Assembly (NCBI GenBank): GCA_025354165.1
Contig: JANXNI010000016.1
Span: 1-64,000, forward strand
DNA from: Burkholderiales bacterium
GTDB lineage: Bacteria; Pseudomonadota; Gammaproteobacteria; Burkholderiales; Casimicrobiaceae
DNA length: 64,000 bases
Direction of reading: 5' to 3'
Shown: piece by piece, positions 44,493 through 52,855 of the stretch
How the letters are laid out: each line of letters starts with the position of its first letter
Position numbering within the stretch: position 1 is the first letter of the stretch
Notes under the pieces: model-generated
Told to the model about the DNA's origin: nothing
The model's input: the letters and a program-made list of their open reading frames with translations, nothing else
Database searches by the model: none
Made by a program: the position numbers and the translations under genes

Positions 44493-44511
44493 CGGTGGGG
44501 TGTCTAGATGT

Positions 44512-44688
44512 TCAGCAAAGTTTCGCGGTAATCCACGAAATCGCCAGATCAACTTGCTGGTAGCCAAGAAAAACCACGGCAAGCACAAATGTGACTACTG
44601 TCCACAATGTCACGCGCAGCAGCAAACGCTGCCTCGGTGCAGCTGCACCAGCATGACTGTTATCGGGAGTTAACGGTACATTTGCCAC
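44512..44688 (-). CDS. Candidate small single-pass membrane protein
   Basis: This is a 58-codon frame on the minus strand from GTG 44688 to TGA 44512, inside the 258-bp gap between two plus-strand genes. It encodes a polar, Pro/Ala-rich N-terminus (MANVPLTPDNSHAG), a basic RQRLLLR, then one hydrophobic helix (TLWTVVTFVLAVVFLGYQQV) and a short tail ending in Cys. The amino-acid pattern looks genuine, but there is no convincing ribosome site, and I recognise no family. An artefact of an intergenic region remains possible. Confidence 0.38.
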   Translation of the reverse strand: MANVPLTPDNSHAGAAAPRQRLLLRVTLWTVVTFVLAVVFLGYQQVDLAISWITAKLC

Positions 44689-44750
44689 ATTGTGATTTTA
44701 CGATTGCGCCGCGCTTGGATTGAATCTAGGCAACGCGACAGGGCCTCCGA

Positions 44751-46433
44751 ATGTTCAAGATCGATTATTACGCATCCGAGTACCGAAACTGGCGCTGGCA
44801 GGTGCCGGAGATTTTCAATATAGCTGCAGTCTGCGCGCATCGCTGGGCAGACGACGCGCAGCGCGCGCGGCACATTGCCATTCAGTGGGAAGACGAAGAC
44901 GGCAGCACCGACGCCGTCACCTACGCTCAACTGAGTGAGCTGACACATCGTTTTGCACATGCGCTGCGGTCGCTGGGCGTCGTCGCCGGAGATCGGGTCG
45001 CGATTTGCCTGCCGCAGCGCATTGAGACCGCTGTGTCGTTACTCGCGACACTTCAACTCGGCGCGATTGCCGTGCCGCTCACTGTGCTGTTTGGGCCTGA
45101 CGCCTTGGCCTATCGACTCACTCATGCTGATTGCAAAGTGGTCATCTGCGACGAGTCGTCACTCGCCAATGTCCTCGGCATCCGAGCGCAGCTCCCGAAT
45201 TTGCGGCACGTGATCGCCTGCGCCGGTGCCGATACGGGCGCAGCCAATGACGACGCAGAAATAGTCAGCTGGAACGAACTGTGCGCGGCGGGCACCCCGC
45301 TCACTCCCGTCGCCGCGACAGTGCCAGACGATGCCGCGCTCATCATCTACACCAGCGGAACTACGGGCCCGGCCAAGGGCGCACTCATTCCGCATCGTGC
45401 GATGCTCGGCAATCTTTCGGGCTTCACCTACTCGCACAACCAGTTTCCCCAGCCCGATGACGTGTTCTGGTCACCCGCCGATTGGGCGTGGACGGGCGGG
45501 CTATGGGACGCGCTTTTCCCCACTCTGTACTACGGACACACGATCATTGGTTACCGTGGTCGTTTTGACCCGGAGAAGGCGTTCTCGCTGATGGAGCGCT
45601 ACCACGTCACCTGCACCTTTCTGTTCCCGACTGCGCTCAAAATGATGATGAAGGCGGTGCCGTGGCCACGACAGGGCTACGACCTTCGCCTGCGAACCAT
45701 GATGAGCGCTGGCGAGAGCGTGGGTGCGGCGGTGTTTCAATGGGTTGAGCGCTCGCTTGGCATCACCTTGAACGAAATGTTCGGACAAACCGAACTCAAC
45801 TACGTCGTCGGCAATTGCTCCGCCCTGTGGCCAGCGCGCGCGGGCAGCATGGGGCGAGCGTATCCGGGCCATCAAATTGCGGTCGTCGACCCTAGCGGCA
45901 AACCAGTCGCGATGGGCGAAACCGGTGACGTTGCCGTGAATCGCCGCGACATTCACGGCGATCTTGACCCCATCTTTTTTTTGGGCTATCTCGGCAACGA
46001 AGCGGGCACACGCGATAAGTACTCGGGCGACTGGTGCCGCACCGGTGACATGGCACGCATGGACGTCGACGGCTATCTTTGGTACGAAGGCCGCAGCGAC
46101 GACGTGATCAAAAGCGCGGGCTACCGTATTGGCCCGGCGGAAGTAGAAAGCTGCCTGATCCAGCATCCAGCGGTCGCGCTCGCCGCTGTCATCGGTAAGC
46201 CCGACAGCGAGCGCGGCACCATCGTCAAAGCGTTCATCGTTCTCGGTGCGGGCTACCAGCCCAGCGGCAAACTCGAAGCCGAACTCGCCAAACACGTACG
46301 CGGCCGACTCGCGCCGTACGAGTACCCGAAGGAATTTGAGTTCATCGATGAATTACCCATGACGACTACTGGAAAGATTCAGCGTAAGGTGCTCCGCGAT
46401 CGCGAGGGCGAAAGATTGAAATCTGGCCAATAG
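44751..46433 (+). CDS. AMP-forming acyl-CoA synthetase (ANL superfamily)
   Basis: This is a 560-residue enzyme that activates a carboxylate via acyl-AMP. The P-loop-like motif A3 is IIYTSGTTGPAKGALIPHRA. The A5 motif is LNEMFGQTELNYVVGN. The hinge/A8 region is WCRTGDMARMDVDGYLWYEGRSDDVIKSAGYRIGP in separate parts. The catalytic Lys is near MTTTGKIQRKVLR at the C-terminus. The N-terminus (YRNWRWQVPEIFNIAAVCAH) is of the acetyl/medium-chain acyl-CoA synthetase type. Its place between glycosyltransferase genes could be chance or link to lipid or acyl modification. Confidence 0.9.
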   Translation: MFKIDYYASEYRNWRWQVPEIFNIAAVCAHRWADDAQRARHIAIQWEDEDGSTDAVTYAQLSELTHRFAHALRSLGVVAGDRVAICLPQRIETAVSLLATLQLGAIAVPLTVLFGPDALAYRLTHADCKVVICDESSLANVLGIRAQLPNLRHVIACAGADTGAANDDAEIVSWNELCAAGTPLTPVAATVPDDAALIIYTSGTTGPAKGALIPHRAMLGNLSGFTYSHNQFPQPDDVFWSPADWAWTGGLWDALFPTLYYGHTIIGYRGRFDPEKAFSLMERYHVTCTFLFPTALKMMMKAVPWPRQGYDLRLRTMMSAGESVGAAVFQWVERSLGITLNEMFGQTELNYVVGNCSALWPARAGSMGRAYPGHQIAVVDPSGKPVAMGETGDVAVNRRDIHGDLDPIFFLGYLGNEAGTRDKYSGDWCRTGDMARMDVDGYLWYEGRSDDVIKSAGYRIGPAEVESCLIQHPAVALAAVIGKPDSERGTIVKAFIVLGAGYQPSGKLEAELAKHVRGRLAPYEYPKEFEFIDELPMTTTGKIQRKVLRDREGERLKSGQ

Positions 46434-46615
46434 TTCAGATTAAAGCGCAGCACTGTGCGATTTGCGGCGTGCGGTCTGAACGAAGTGTGCGCGACAGAGC
46501 GCGGGAGTGACCGGGCAACAACGACGCTTGTCTTAAGTCTTGTGGATAATCGAGCTTTATCCGACCCATTTTGATCACGCCGCACCATCGCGAAGCGGAT
46601 CCACACCCAATTTAA

Positions 46616-49315
46616 ATGACCGAGCCCGCCCCGCAGATCTGTCGCGCCGCCCACGTTTGCGTACTTGTGCCTTGTTACAACGAAGGCGTAGCGATCTATG
46701 GCGTTGTGCAGGCATTTCGCGCAGCACTTCCCGGTGCGCACATCATTGTGTTCGACAACAATTCGAGCGACAACACCATTGCAGAGGCGCAGCGGGCTGG
46801 AGCAGACGTCCGCCAGATTTCAAATCAAGGCAAGGGCAACGTCGTACGACGAATGTTTGCGGATGTTGACGCCGATGTTTACGTGATGATTGACGGCGAC
46901 GGCACGTACGATGCAAAGGCGGCACCACGGCTCGTGAACGAACTTCTTAGCCATCGACTCGACATGGTGGTCGGGCGTCGCCACTCAGTCGAGGATGAAA
47001 CTTATCGCAGCGGACATCGTTTTGGAAACTGGGCGCTCACTTCGGTCGTCGCCGCGCTCTTTGGCCGTAACTTTGATGACATGTTGTCAGGGTATCGAAT
47101 CTTTTCACGCCGGTTTGCGAAGTCGTTTCCTGCGCAATCCCAAGGCTTCGAAATTGAAACGGAGCTCACTGTGCACGCCCTCTGCCTGCGTCTGCCAGTG
47201 CGCGAAATCGATACTGATTATTTTGCACGCCCCGAAGGTTCACACAGCAAGCTGAATACCTATCGTGATGGCGCGCGCATACTACGGATGATTGTTGGTC
47301 TGCTAAAGAGTGAACGCCCGTTCGCCTTCTTCAGTACTGTCGCTGCTATCGCTGCGATCATTAGCGTGGTGCTTGCCATGCCGATCTGGACAACGTTTCT
47401 GGAAACAGGGCTCGTACCGCGATTACCGACTGCGGTTCTCTGTGCCTCACTTGCAATCATTTCGGTCATTTCGCTGGTTTGCGGAATTTTGCTCGACGCG
47501 GTGACGGCTTCCCGACTTGAAGCTCGGTATGCGAATTATTTGCGTCAAGAGCAATTCTGGCCGCAAATAGCGACCGTCGAAAGTCGGGAGACGAATGCCT
47601 CCGCAGCAGCAAAGCCGAAGAGCCAACGGGTGCCTCCGGCGGTGATTGTGCGAGCACGACAGGTGTTGGCCCCCGTTTTCTCCTCATCCGCACTGTACAT
47701 ATGGCTGCCCATCCTCATCGGTACTATTGTCGCGACGGTGATGCAGCAGGACTTCAACTGGGACCTGCAAAACTACCATCTGTACAACGCGCATGCGCTA
47801 CTCGGTGATCGTTATGCAATTGATCTCGCCCCCGCGATGTTTCAGAGCTACTTTAACCCCTTGATTGATGTTCCGCATTACTGGTTAAGCGTAGTGCAAA
47901 ACTGGAATGCACGATGGGTTGCTTTTGTCACTGGGTGCTTTCACGGTTTGGCGGCCGCCGCGCTGCTGTATGTTGCGCGCCATTCGCTAGCGGTTCGAGT
48001 TGGGACAACGACCACCGCTTTGCTGGTGACGGTTCTTGGCTGCTTGACTTGTTCATTCATCATGGGGGTTGGCACCACAATCGGCGATAACACGACCGCT
48101 GTGCTGGTGATTTCTGCACTCGCTGTACTTGTCGCAGAAGCCAACGCTGGCGCAGCGCGGCCGGTGCGCTTCGCGCTAATAGCAGTGGCCGGTCTGCTCG
48201 CAGGTATTGCCTGTGGACTGAAGCTCACGGCCGCTCCGTTCGCGGTGGCGCTGATGATTGCTGTCGCGGTCCTGATGGCATCGAGCTGGCGTACTCGCAC
48301 GCTGCGGGCTACGACATTTGCAGTGACTACGGTAATTGGCATCGCGATCAGCGGCGGCTGGTGGTACGCGTTTCTGTGGCGCAATTTTGGCAACCCGCTA
48401 TTTCCACAGTTCAATCAGATTTTTGGGTCGCCGCTAGCCGCGTCCGTAATGTATGGCGATCCGGGTGCCTGGCAACCGCGCTCACTGATTGAGGCGCTAG
48501 CCTTCCCGTTCGTCGTCGCGGCGAATCCGATACGCATCTCCGAGGTAGAGGTGCAACCATTAATTTGGCCTGTCGTTTACTGCCTCGCGTTAGTAGCTGC
48601 GGCGCTATTCGCAGTACACAAATTGACCAAAGGGGTGCCGCCACAAGGATCTGCAACTGTCGCAACTGGGCGCAGTCAGGCCCAGTTAGTGGTGCTGACT
48701 TTCGGGCTTGTCAGCTATCTCGTATGGATGTTTGCATTCGGCATATTTCGCTATACGGTGGCGTTTGAGATGGTGCTCCCGCTCATCGCGTGGCTACTGA
48801 TTGACAAATTACCGTTATCGACTGGTTGGCGAGTATCGTTGATGGCATTGGTCATCCTGACGTCGCTCATGGCGCTACAAAGGCCCGCGCTGCAGGAGCG
48901 CGTCGATTTCGCCAAAAAATCCTACCGCATTGACCGCCCTATCATCGAACGCCCAGATTCGAGCACGGTCCTGCTGGTTGGTGACACGCCGATGGCCTGG
49001 CTGCTGACGGCCTTTCCGAAGCAGATCGCAGCCATCGGTCTTGCCACTAATTTCCCCGAATCGTCAGGTTATCTTGATCGTGTTAACCAAATCATTGGTC
49101 AACGCGGTGGCAAGGTGCTTGCGCTCATTCGGTCGGATGGCAGCGCAAACCACGCTGTCGCAGATATTGAATATCGGAAAACCGTTGATTCGAAACTGCG
49201 CAAATATGGCCGCACCCTTGCAGAGAGCGATTGTCAACGATACCGCGCACAAGTGGGCCAACGCGATTCGTACTATCAGCTCTGTGAGGTCAATCGCATA
49301 CTCAATGGTGAGTGA
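46616..49315 (+). CDS. GT2 glycosyltransferase fused to a GT-C-like polytopic membrane protein
   Basis: This is an 899-residue protein. Residues 1-235 are a DPM1/GtrB-like GT2 domain: VLVPCYNEGVAIYGVV, FDNNSSDNT and MIDGDGTYDAKAAPRLV (DGDGT takes the DxD place), then FGRNFDDMLSGYRIFSRRF. Two helices follow (240-300). From about residue 360, TIVATVMQQDFNWDLQNYHLYNAHALLG starts a membrane region of about ten helices with an acidic first loop, as in GT-C enzymes. Thus one polypeptide might make polyprenyl-phosphate sugar and use it in the periplasm. The split of roles is inference. Confidence 0.85.
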   Translation: MTEPAPQICRAAHVCVLVPCYNEGVAIYGVVQAFRAALPGAHIIVFDNNSSDNTIAEAQRAGADVRQISNQGKGNVVRRMFADVDADVYVMIDGDGTYDAKAAPRLVNELLSHRLDMVVGRRHSVEDETYRSGHRFGNWALTSVVAALFGRNFDDMLSGYRIFSRRFAKSFPAQSQGFEIETELTVHALCLRLPVREIDTDYFARPEGSHSKLNTYRDGARILRMIVGLLKSERPFAFFSTVAAIAAIISVVLAMPIWTTFLETGLVPRLPTAVLCASLAIISVISLVCGILLDAVTASRLEARYANYLRQEQFWPQIATVESRETNASAAAKPKSQRVPPAVIVRARQVLAPVFSSSALYIWLPILIGTIVATVMQQDFNWDLQNYHLYNAHALLGDRYAIDLAPAMFQSYFNPLIDVPHYWLSVVQNWNARWVAFVTGCFHGLAAAALLYVARHSLAVRVGTTTTALLVTVLGCLTCSFIMGVGTTIGDNTTAVLVISALAVLVAEANAGAARPVRFALIAVAGLLAGIACGLKLTAAPFAVALMIAVAVLMASSWRTRTLRATTFAVTTVIGIAISGGWWYAFLWRNFGNPLFPQFNQIFGSPLAASVMYGDPGAWQPRSLIEALAFPFVVAANPIRISEVEVQPLIWPVVYCLALVAAALFAVHKLTKGVPPQGSATVATGRSQAQLVVLTFGLVSYLVWMFAFGIFRYTVAFEMVLPLIAWLLIDKLPLSTGWRVSLMALVILTSLMALQRPALQERVDFAKKSYRIDRPIIERPDSSTVLLVGDTPMAWLLTAFPKQIAAIGLATNFPESSGYLDRVNQIIGQRGGKVLALIRSDGSANHAVADIEYRKTVDSKLRKYGRTLAESDCQRYRAQVGQRDSYYQLCEVNRILNGE

Positions 49316-49357
49316 TTGGCTTGCGAATCGACGCGATTTAGCATTATCCGTCCCTTG

Positions 49358-51349
49358 TTACTGAACGTGCTCCATATTTTCATCCGGAACCCGGATGCAA
49401 TCTTCGGGTGTGAGACCGACAGGGTGCTCGGAGCGCCTGCTGTGATCCAGCGATAACACTGCAAACATCTGTGTGGGTTTGATGCGCCCGGCACCAAGCT
49501 CTAATTCGTCGCGCAAATGAACGCGATCAATGAACGCCCGATCTGTGTCAGAGTTCACATCAAAATTTGGCCCGAAGCCACGATCAATGAACGGTGAAAT
49601 CACGTTAGCGAACGGAACGAACAGGTCAAAGTGAAAGCGATCCACCAGCAAAGGCAAGATATCCTGCGCGCGAATGCCCTCAAACCCCTCTGCGGCGCAG
49701 TCCCAATTGACGAAGTTGTTTTCCTGTCGCTTTAGCTGGTGGTTGTAACGATAACGTGGCTCAAGCTCACGCCATAGCTCTTCAATGATGGCAAGTGCTT
49801 CCGGCCAACGCTGGTGGCCGTTGCGGCCAATCATGTCCGAGGTGATGAGCGTGCCGTTTGTGTGTTTGATCGCCGTCGCCACTGCATCAAATAATCCTTC
49901 CAGATTCATGACGTGATGCAGTGATTGGTTAGCCATGACCGCGTGATAATTTCCATCGGGTGTCCAACGATTGAAGTCCGCTTGAACTGGAACCACATGT
50001 GCACTGAGTCCAGCGCTTGCGGCGAGTTCACGGCCGCGAGCCAGCATGACTGGATTGAGCTCCAGACATTCAATGACGAAATGGCTATGACCCTGTTCAC
50101 GTAACGCGTTGGCGACACGAATCTCGGTATCGCAATTGCCAGCACCGATGCTGACAAACCGGCTGAGGCCATCGCCGCGGGCCATGCACTTCACCAATTG
50201 CTTGACGAAGAAATCGTCAGGGTGTGAGAAGCCGAACGCTTCAATTTTTGGCCGTAGATAAGTATTTGACCAGTAGTGAAAAATCGCTGGCAAATCGTGC
50301 ACGATCTCGTTGTGCTCGAACGTGGCCAGTTCAGCAAGGATGCGCGACTCGTACGTCACGGGATTTAGGTTGCCAACTTTTCTGACGACACCAGTTGCTC
50401 CTCTTAAAACCTTGCGAATCACATAGGCGGGCCTCCGCTTAGCCTCCAGAAACGCACGTCCCAAGTATTCACCAATCATGCCGATCCCAATCAGTTGAAG
50501 ACCACCGAGCAGCAGAACGCCAACCAACACTGACGCGTAGCCCGGAATGTCTATGCCCCAAACAATTGTACGCACAGCGATCCAGCTGCCCCAACCCACC
50601 GCTGCGAGCGCGACAAAGAAGCCCAAATAGGTCCAAATTTTCAGCGGCGAAATTGAAAAGCTGAAAATCCCTTCGAGCGCAAAATTCCACAACTTCCACG
50701 CGTTGAATTTCGAGGTGCCCGCCGCACGTACGTCACGGCGATAGTCGATAGTCGCGGTTTTGAAACCCACCCACGCGAACAGCCCCTTCATGAATCGTCG
50801 TCCCTCGGGAAGCGCATTCAATGCCTCGACGACTACGCGATCCATCAGTCGAAAGTCACCGACATCGGCGGGAATTTCCACATCGGCTACGGCGTTATGA
50901 ATACGGTAGAACGATTGCGCGGTGAAGCGCTTGGCAACGGAGTCCGACGAGCGATCACCACGCCGCGCGAGCACGACCTCGAAACCCTCTTCCCACTTCG
51001 CGAGCAAGTCCGTGATGACCTCGGGCGGATCCTGCAAATCGGCATCCATCGGTATCACGGCGTCGCCGGTCGCGATGAACAAACCCGCCGAAAGCGCGGC
51101 TTCTTTGCCAAAGTTACGGCTGAGATCGACGACGACGAGATTCGAGCGCATGGTGCTCGCCCGCATCAGTGTGGCCAGCGTTTGATCGGTGCTGCCGTCG
51201 TTAACGCAGACGATCTCGAAATCGTACGAAACCAATGTTGGCAAAATCGCGTCAAGGCGCGCAAACAGCACGCCAATCGCATCGCCTTCGTTGAACATTG
51301 GGATTACCAACGAAACGCGCTTACGAAGATTGGCGTTGGGTTCGGTCAT
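49358..51349 (-). CDS. GtrB-like GT2 glycosyltransferase fused to a class I methyltransferase
   Basis: This is a 663-residue protein from ATG 51349 (MTEPNANLRKRVSLVIPMFNEG); an ATG at 51427 would add a 26-residue polar leader. The GT2 domain (about 8-235) has VNDGSTDQT, DLSRNFGKEAALSAGL, MDADLQDPPEV and RRFMKGLFAWVGF, like GtrB/ArnC. Two membrane helices follow (about 240-310). After a linker, residues about 345-660 form a SAM methyltransferase with VSIGAGNCDTEIRVA and ANQSLHHVMNLEGLFDA. Bactoprenol-phosphate sugar transfer coupled with methylation is implied. The fusion is unusual for GtrB-type enzymes. Confidence 0.88.
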   Translation of the reverse strand: MTEPNANLRKRVSLVIPMFNEGDAIGVLFARLDAILPTLVSYDFEIVCVNDGSTDQTLATLMRASTMRSNLVVVDLSRNFGKEAALSAGLFIATGDAVIPMDADLQDPPEVITDLLAKWEEGFEVVLARRGDRSSDSVAKRFTAQSFYRIHNAVADVEIPADVGDFRLMDRVVVEALNALPEGRRFMKGLFAWVGFKTATIDYRRDVRAAGTSKFNAWKLWNFALEGIFSFSISPLKIWTYLGFFVALAAVGWGSWIAVRTIVWGIDIPGYASVLVGVLLLGGLQLIGIGMIGEYLGRAFLEAKRRPAYVIRKVLRGATGVVRKVGNLNPVTYESRILAELATFEHNEIVHDLPAIFHYWSNTYLRPKIEAFGFSHPDDFFVKQLVKCMARGDGLSRFVSIGAGNCDTEIRVANALREQGHSHFVIECLELNPVMLARGRELAASAGLSAHVVPVQADFNRWTPDGNYHAVMANQSLHHVMNLEGLFDAVATAIKHTNGTLITSDMIGRNGHQRWPEALAIIEELWRELEPRYRYNHQLKRQENNFVNWDCAAEGFEGIRAQDILPLLVDRFHFDLFVPFANVISPFIDRGFGPNFDVNSDTDRAFIDRVHLRDELELGAGRIKPTQMFAVLSLDHSRRSEHPVGLTPEDCIRVPDENMEHVQ

Positions 51350-51417
51350 TAGCAAATGCTCGTTGAAACTGGTTACCCAATTCTCCCACGCACGCAACCC
51401 CGTGGATGTGGACAGTT

Positions 51418-51512
51418 GGGCGAGCACTGCCCGCCTTGCAGTCCGTGGGGCGCAAGCCTACAAACATTTGCGCTTCACGCGAGCCACGCACGGCGGGCAA
51501 TGCCCGCCCTAT
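51418..51512. repeat. Inverted repeat overlapping the patatin stop codon
   Basis: GCGAGCACTGCCCGCC (about 51420-51435) and GGCGGGCAATGCCCGCCCTA (to 51511) form imperfect arms around about 55 nt. The right arm itself is palindromic (GGGCAATGCCC). It contains the stop codon of the patatin-like gene and lies just before the GT2-methyltransferase gene. Confidence 0.55.
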
Positions 51513-52606
51513 AGCGCCGCTACCACGCTCGCATCCGCGCCCGAACTCACCCATTGCGCAAACTCATCGCGCAATCGCTCGCTCTCGCTGACCGCCGTGT
51601 GCCACGCCGCCACGCGCGCGGGTAAATCGCGCCCGTAGCGTACAAAATCCGTTCGATCTGGCAGCTTGTGATTGGGCAGCGTGGCGACCCATTCGGCGCG
51701 CGGCGCGAGCACGATCACATCATCGAGAAAATGCGTGGAACGATGTCGCCATTTAAGCGATTTATCGAGCCACCCTGGCACCACAGCGCGCTGAAAATGT
51801 GGGTACAGCACGAGTCCCGCTTCGACGCCCTCACGATCCTGCGCGACACTTCGATAATCGAGATGCAGGTGATAGTCGGTGATGCCGCCGTCCCAGTACG
51901 CGCCACGCGCCGCGCCGGAAATGTCGTGTACGGCATTGAGCACAAACGGGATGGAACACGAGGCTTGCACCACTGACGTGAAGTTGGCCTCGGACAGCGC
52001 GTAACGGCGCGTGCGGTAGTCGTTTGCGGCGAACGGTAGCGGCGAAATATGCGACGAAAACACGGCGCGTTCCAGCCATGCACCCATCGCTTTACGCGAG
52101 GCGACATTACTCAAAAATGCGCCCGCATAACCGAGCGGAGTACGTACGCGTTGATCACGGCCGAGAATGTGGCGACCGCGCGAGGTGACCACGTGCAGGC
52201 GATAGCGTGAGTGCGCGAGTACCTCATTCGCGCGATGACCAAACATCGCTTGAATGCCTTCAGCAAAGCGCTCGCTGACATGATCGCGCGTCGGCGATTT
52301 ACGCCCCGGTGGCACGTCGAAATCCTGGTGAATATAGGCGTGCTCAAGCGCCGAAATCGCCGCTACGGGATCTTTCAGCATCGCCGCCGCCATGCGCCAC
52401 GCGCCGATGGACGCGCCGATCAGATCAACGGGCTGCGCAGATTGCGGCAGCCATTCGCCGAACAGGAAGCGATCGAGCGGCAGCAGGGTCAAGCCCTTGG
52501 GGCCACCCGCAGCGGCTGGAATGGCCCGGATATCGGCGGGCGACAGACCGCGCTCTCGAATGCGCGCCAAAGCTCGCGGCCCGGCAAAAACCTGCAACGC
52601 TTTCAT
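51509..52606 (-). CDS. Patatin-like phospholipase family protein
   Basis: This is a 365-residue protein. The oxyanion region is PAAAGGPKGL. The nucleophile elbow is VDLIGASIGAWRMAAA (GxSxG) near residue 65, and the catalytic Asp is in GAYWDGGITDYHL near residue 245. Ser-Asp dyad spacing fits the family, so acyl-ester hydrolysis is expected. No signal peptide or membrane segment is seen. The promoter region upstream contains inverted-pair repeat locus 4. The gene is divergent from the polymerase gene. Confidence 0.9.
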   Translation of the reverse strand: MKALQVFAGPRALARIRERGLSPADIRAIPAAAGGPKGLTLLPLDRFLFGEWLPQSAQPVDLIGASIGAWRMAAAMLKDPVAAISALEHAYIHQDFDVPPGRKSPTRDHVSERFAEGIQAMFGHRANEVLAHSRYRLHVVTSRGRHILGRDQRVRTPLGYAGAFLSNVASRKAMGAWLERAVFSSHISPLPFAANDYRTRRYALSEANFTSVVQASCSIPFVLNAVHDISGAARGAYWDGGITDYHLHLDYRSVAQDREGVEAGLVLYPHFQRAVVPGWLDKSLKWRHRSTHFLDDVIVLAPRAEWVATLPNHKLPDRTDFVRYGRDLPARVAAWHTAVSESERLRDEFAQWVSSGADASVVAAL

Positions 52607-52617
52607 GGAAGGAATGT

Positions 52618-52745
52618 ACAGCTAGCAACTGAAACTCTTATTTTATATGGGCTGAAGCATGATTTATGCATAAAGTCGAGTTTCTATGAATATGGCAGTT
52701 ATCCCCATATTGCGCGTCGTTTCATTGAAAAGCTGATAGCAAATA
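52618..52745. repeat. Inverted-pair repeat, locus 4
   Basis: The left unit (52618-52657) reads CAGCTAGCAACTGAAACTC and ends in ATGGGCTGA. The right unit (52696-52742) reads TATCCCCATATTGCGCGTCG, then TTTCATTGAAAAGCTGATAG. The spacer has AAAGTCGAGTTTCTATGAA, a degenerate form of the TCGACTTT motif. It occupies the divergent promoter region between patatin and polymerase genes, unlike the other copies. Confidence 0.65.
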
Positions 52746-52855
52746 AAAACGGTAACGAGTGCGTGGCGTGGCGACCCGATTCACAACGTCAGTCGCGATA
52801 CCGTCGAACGAACAATGGGTCACAAAACTGCGTATTCATACAGTAAAATCGTTCG

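Noticed and set aside
44254-44673. 139-codon plus-strand frame at the end of the triple glycosyltransferase
   Set aside because: Most of it overlaps the real gene in another frame, and the composition is typical of a shadow.
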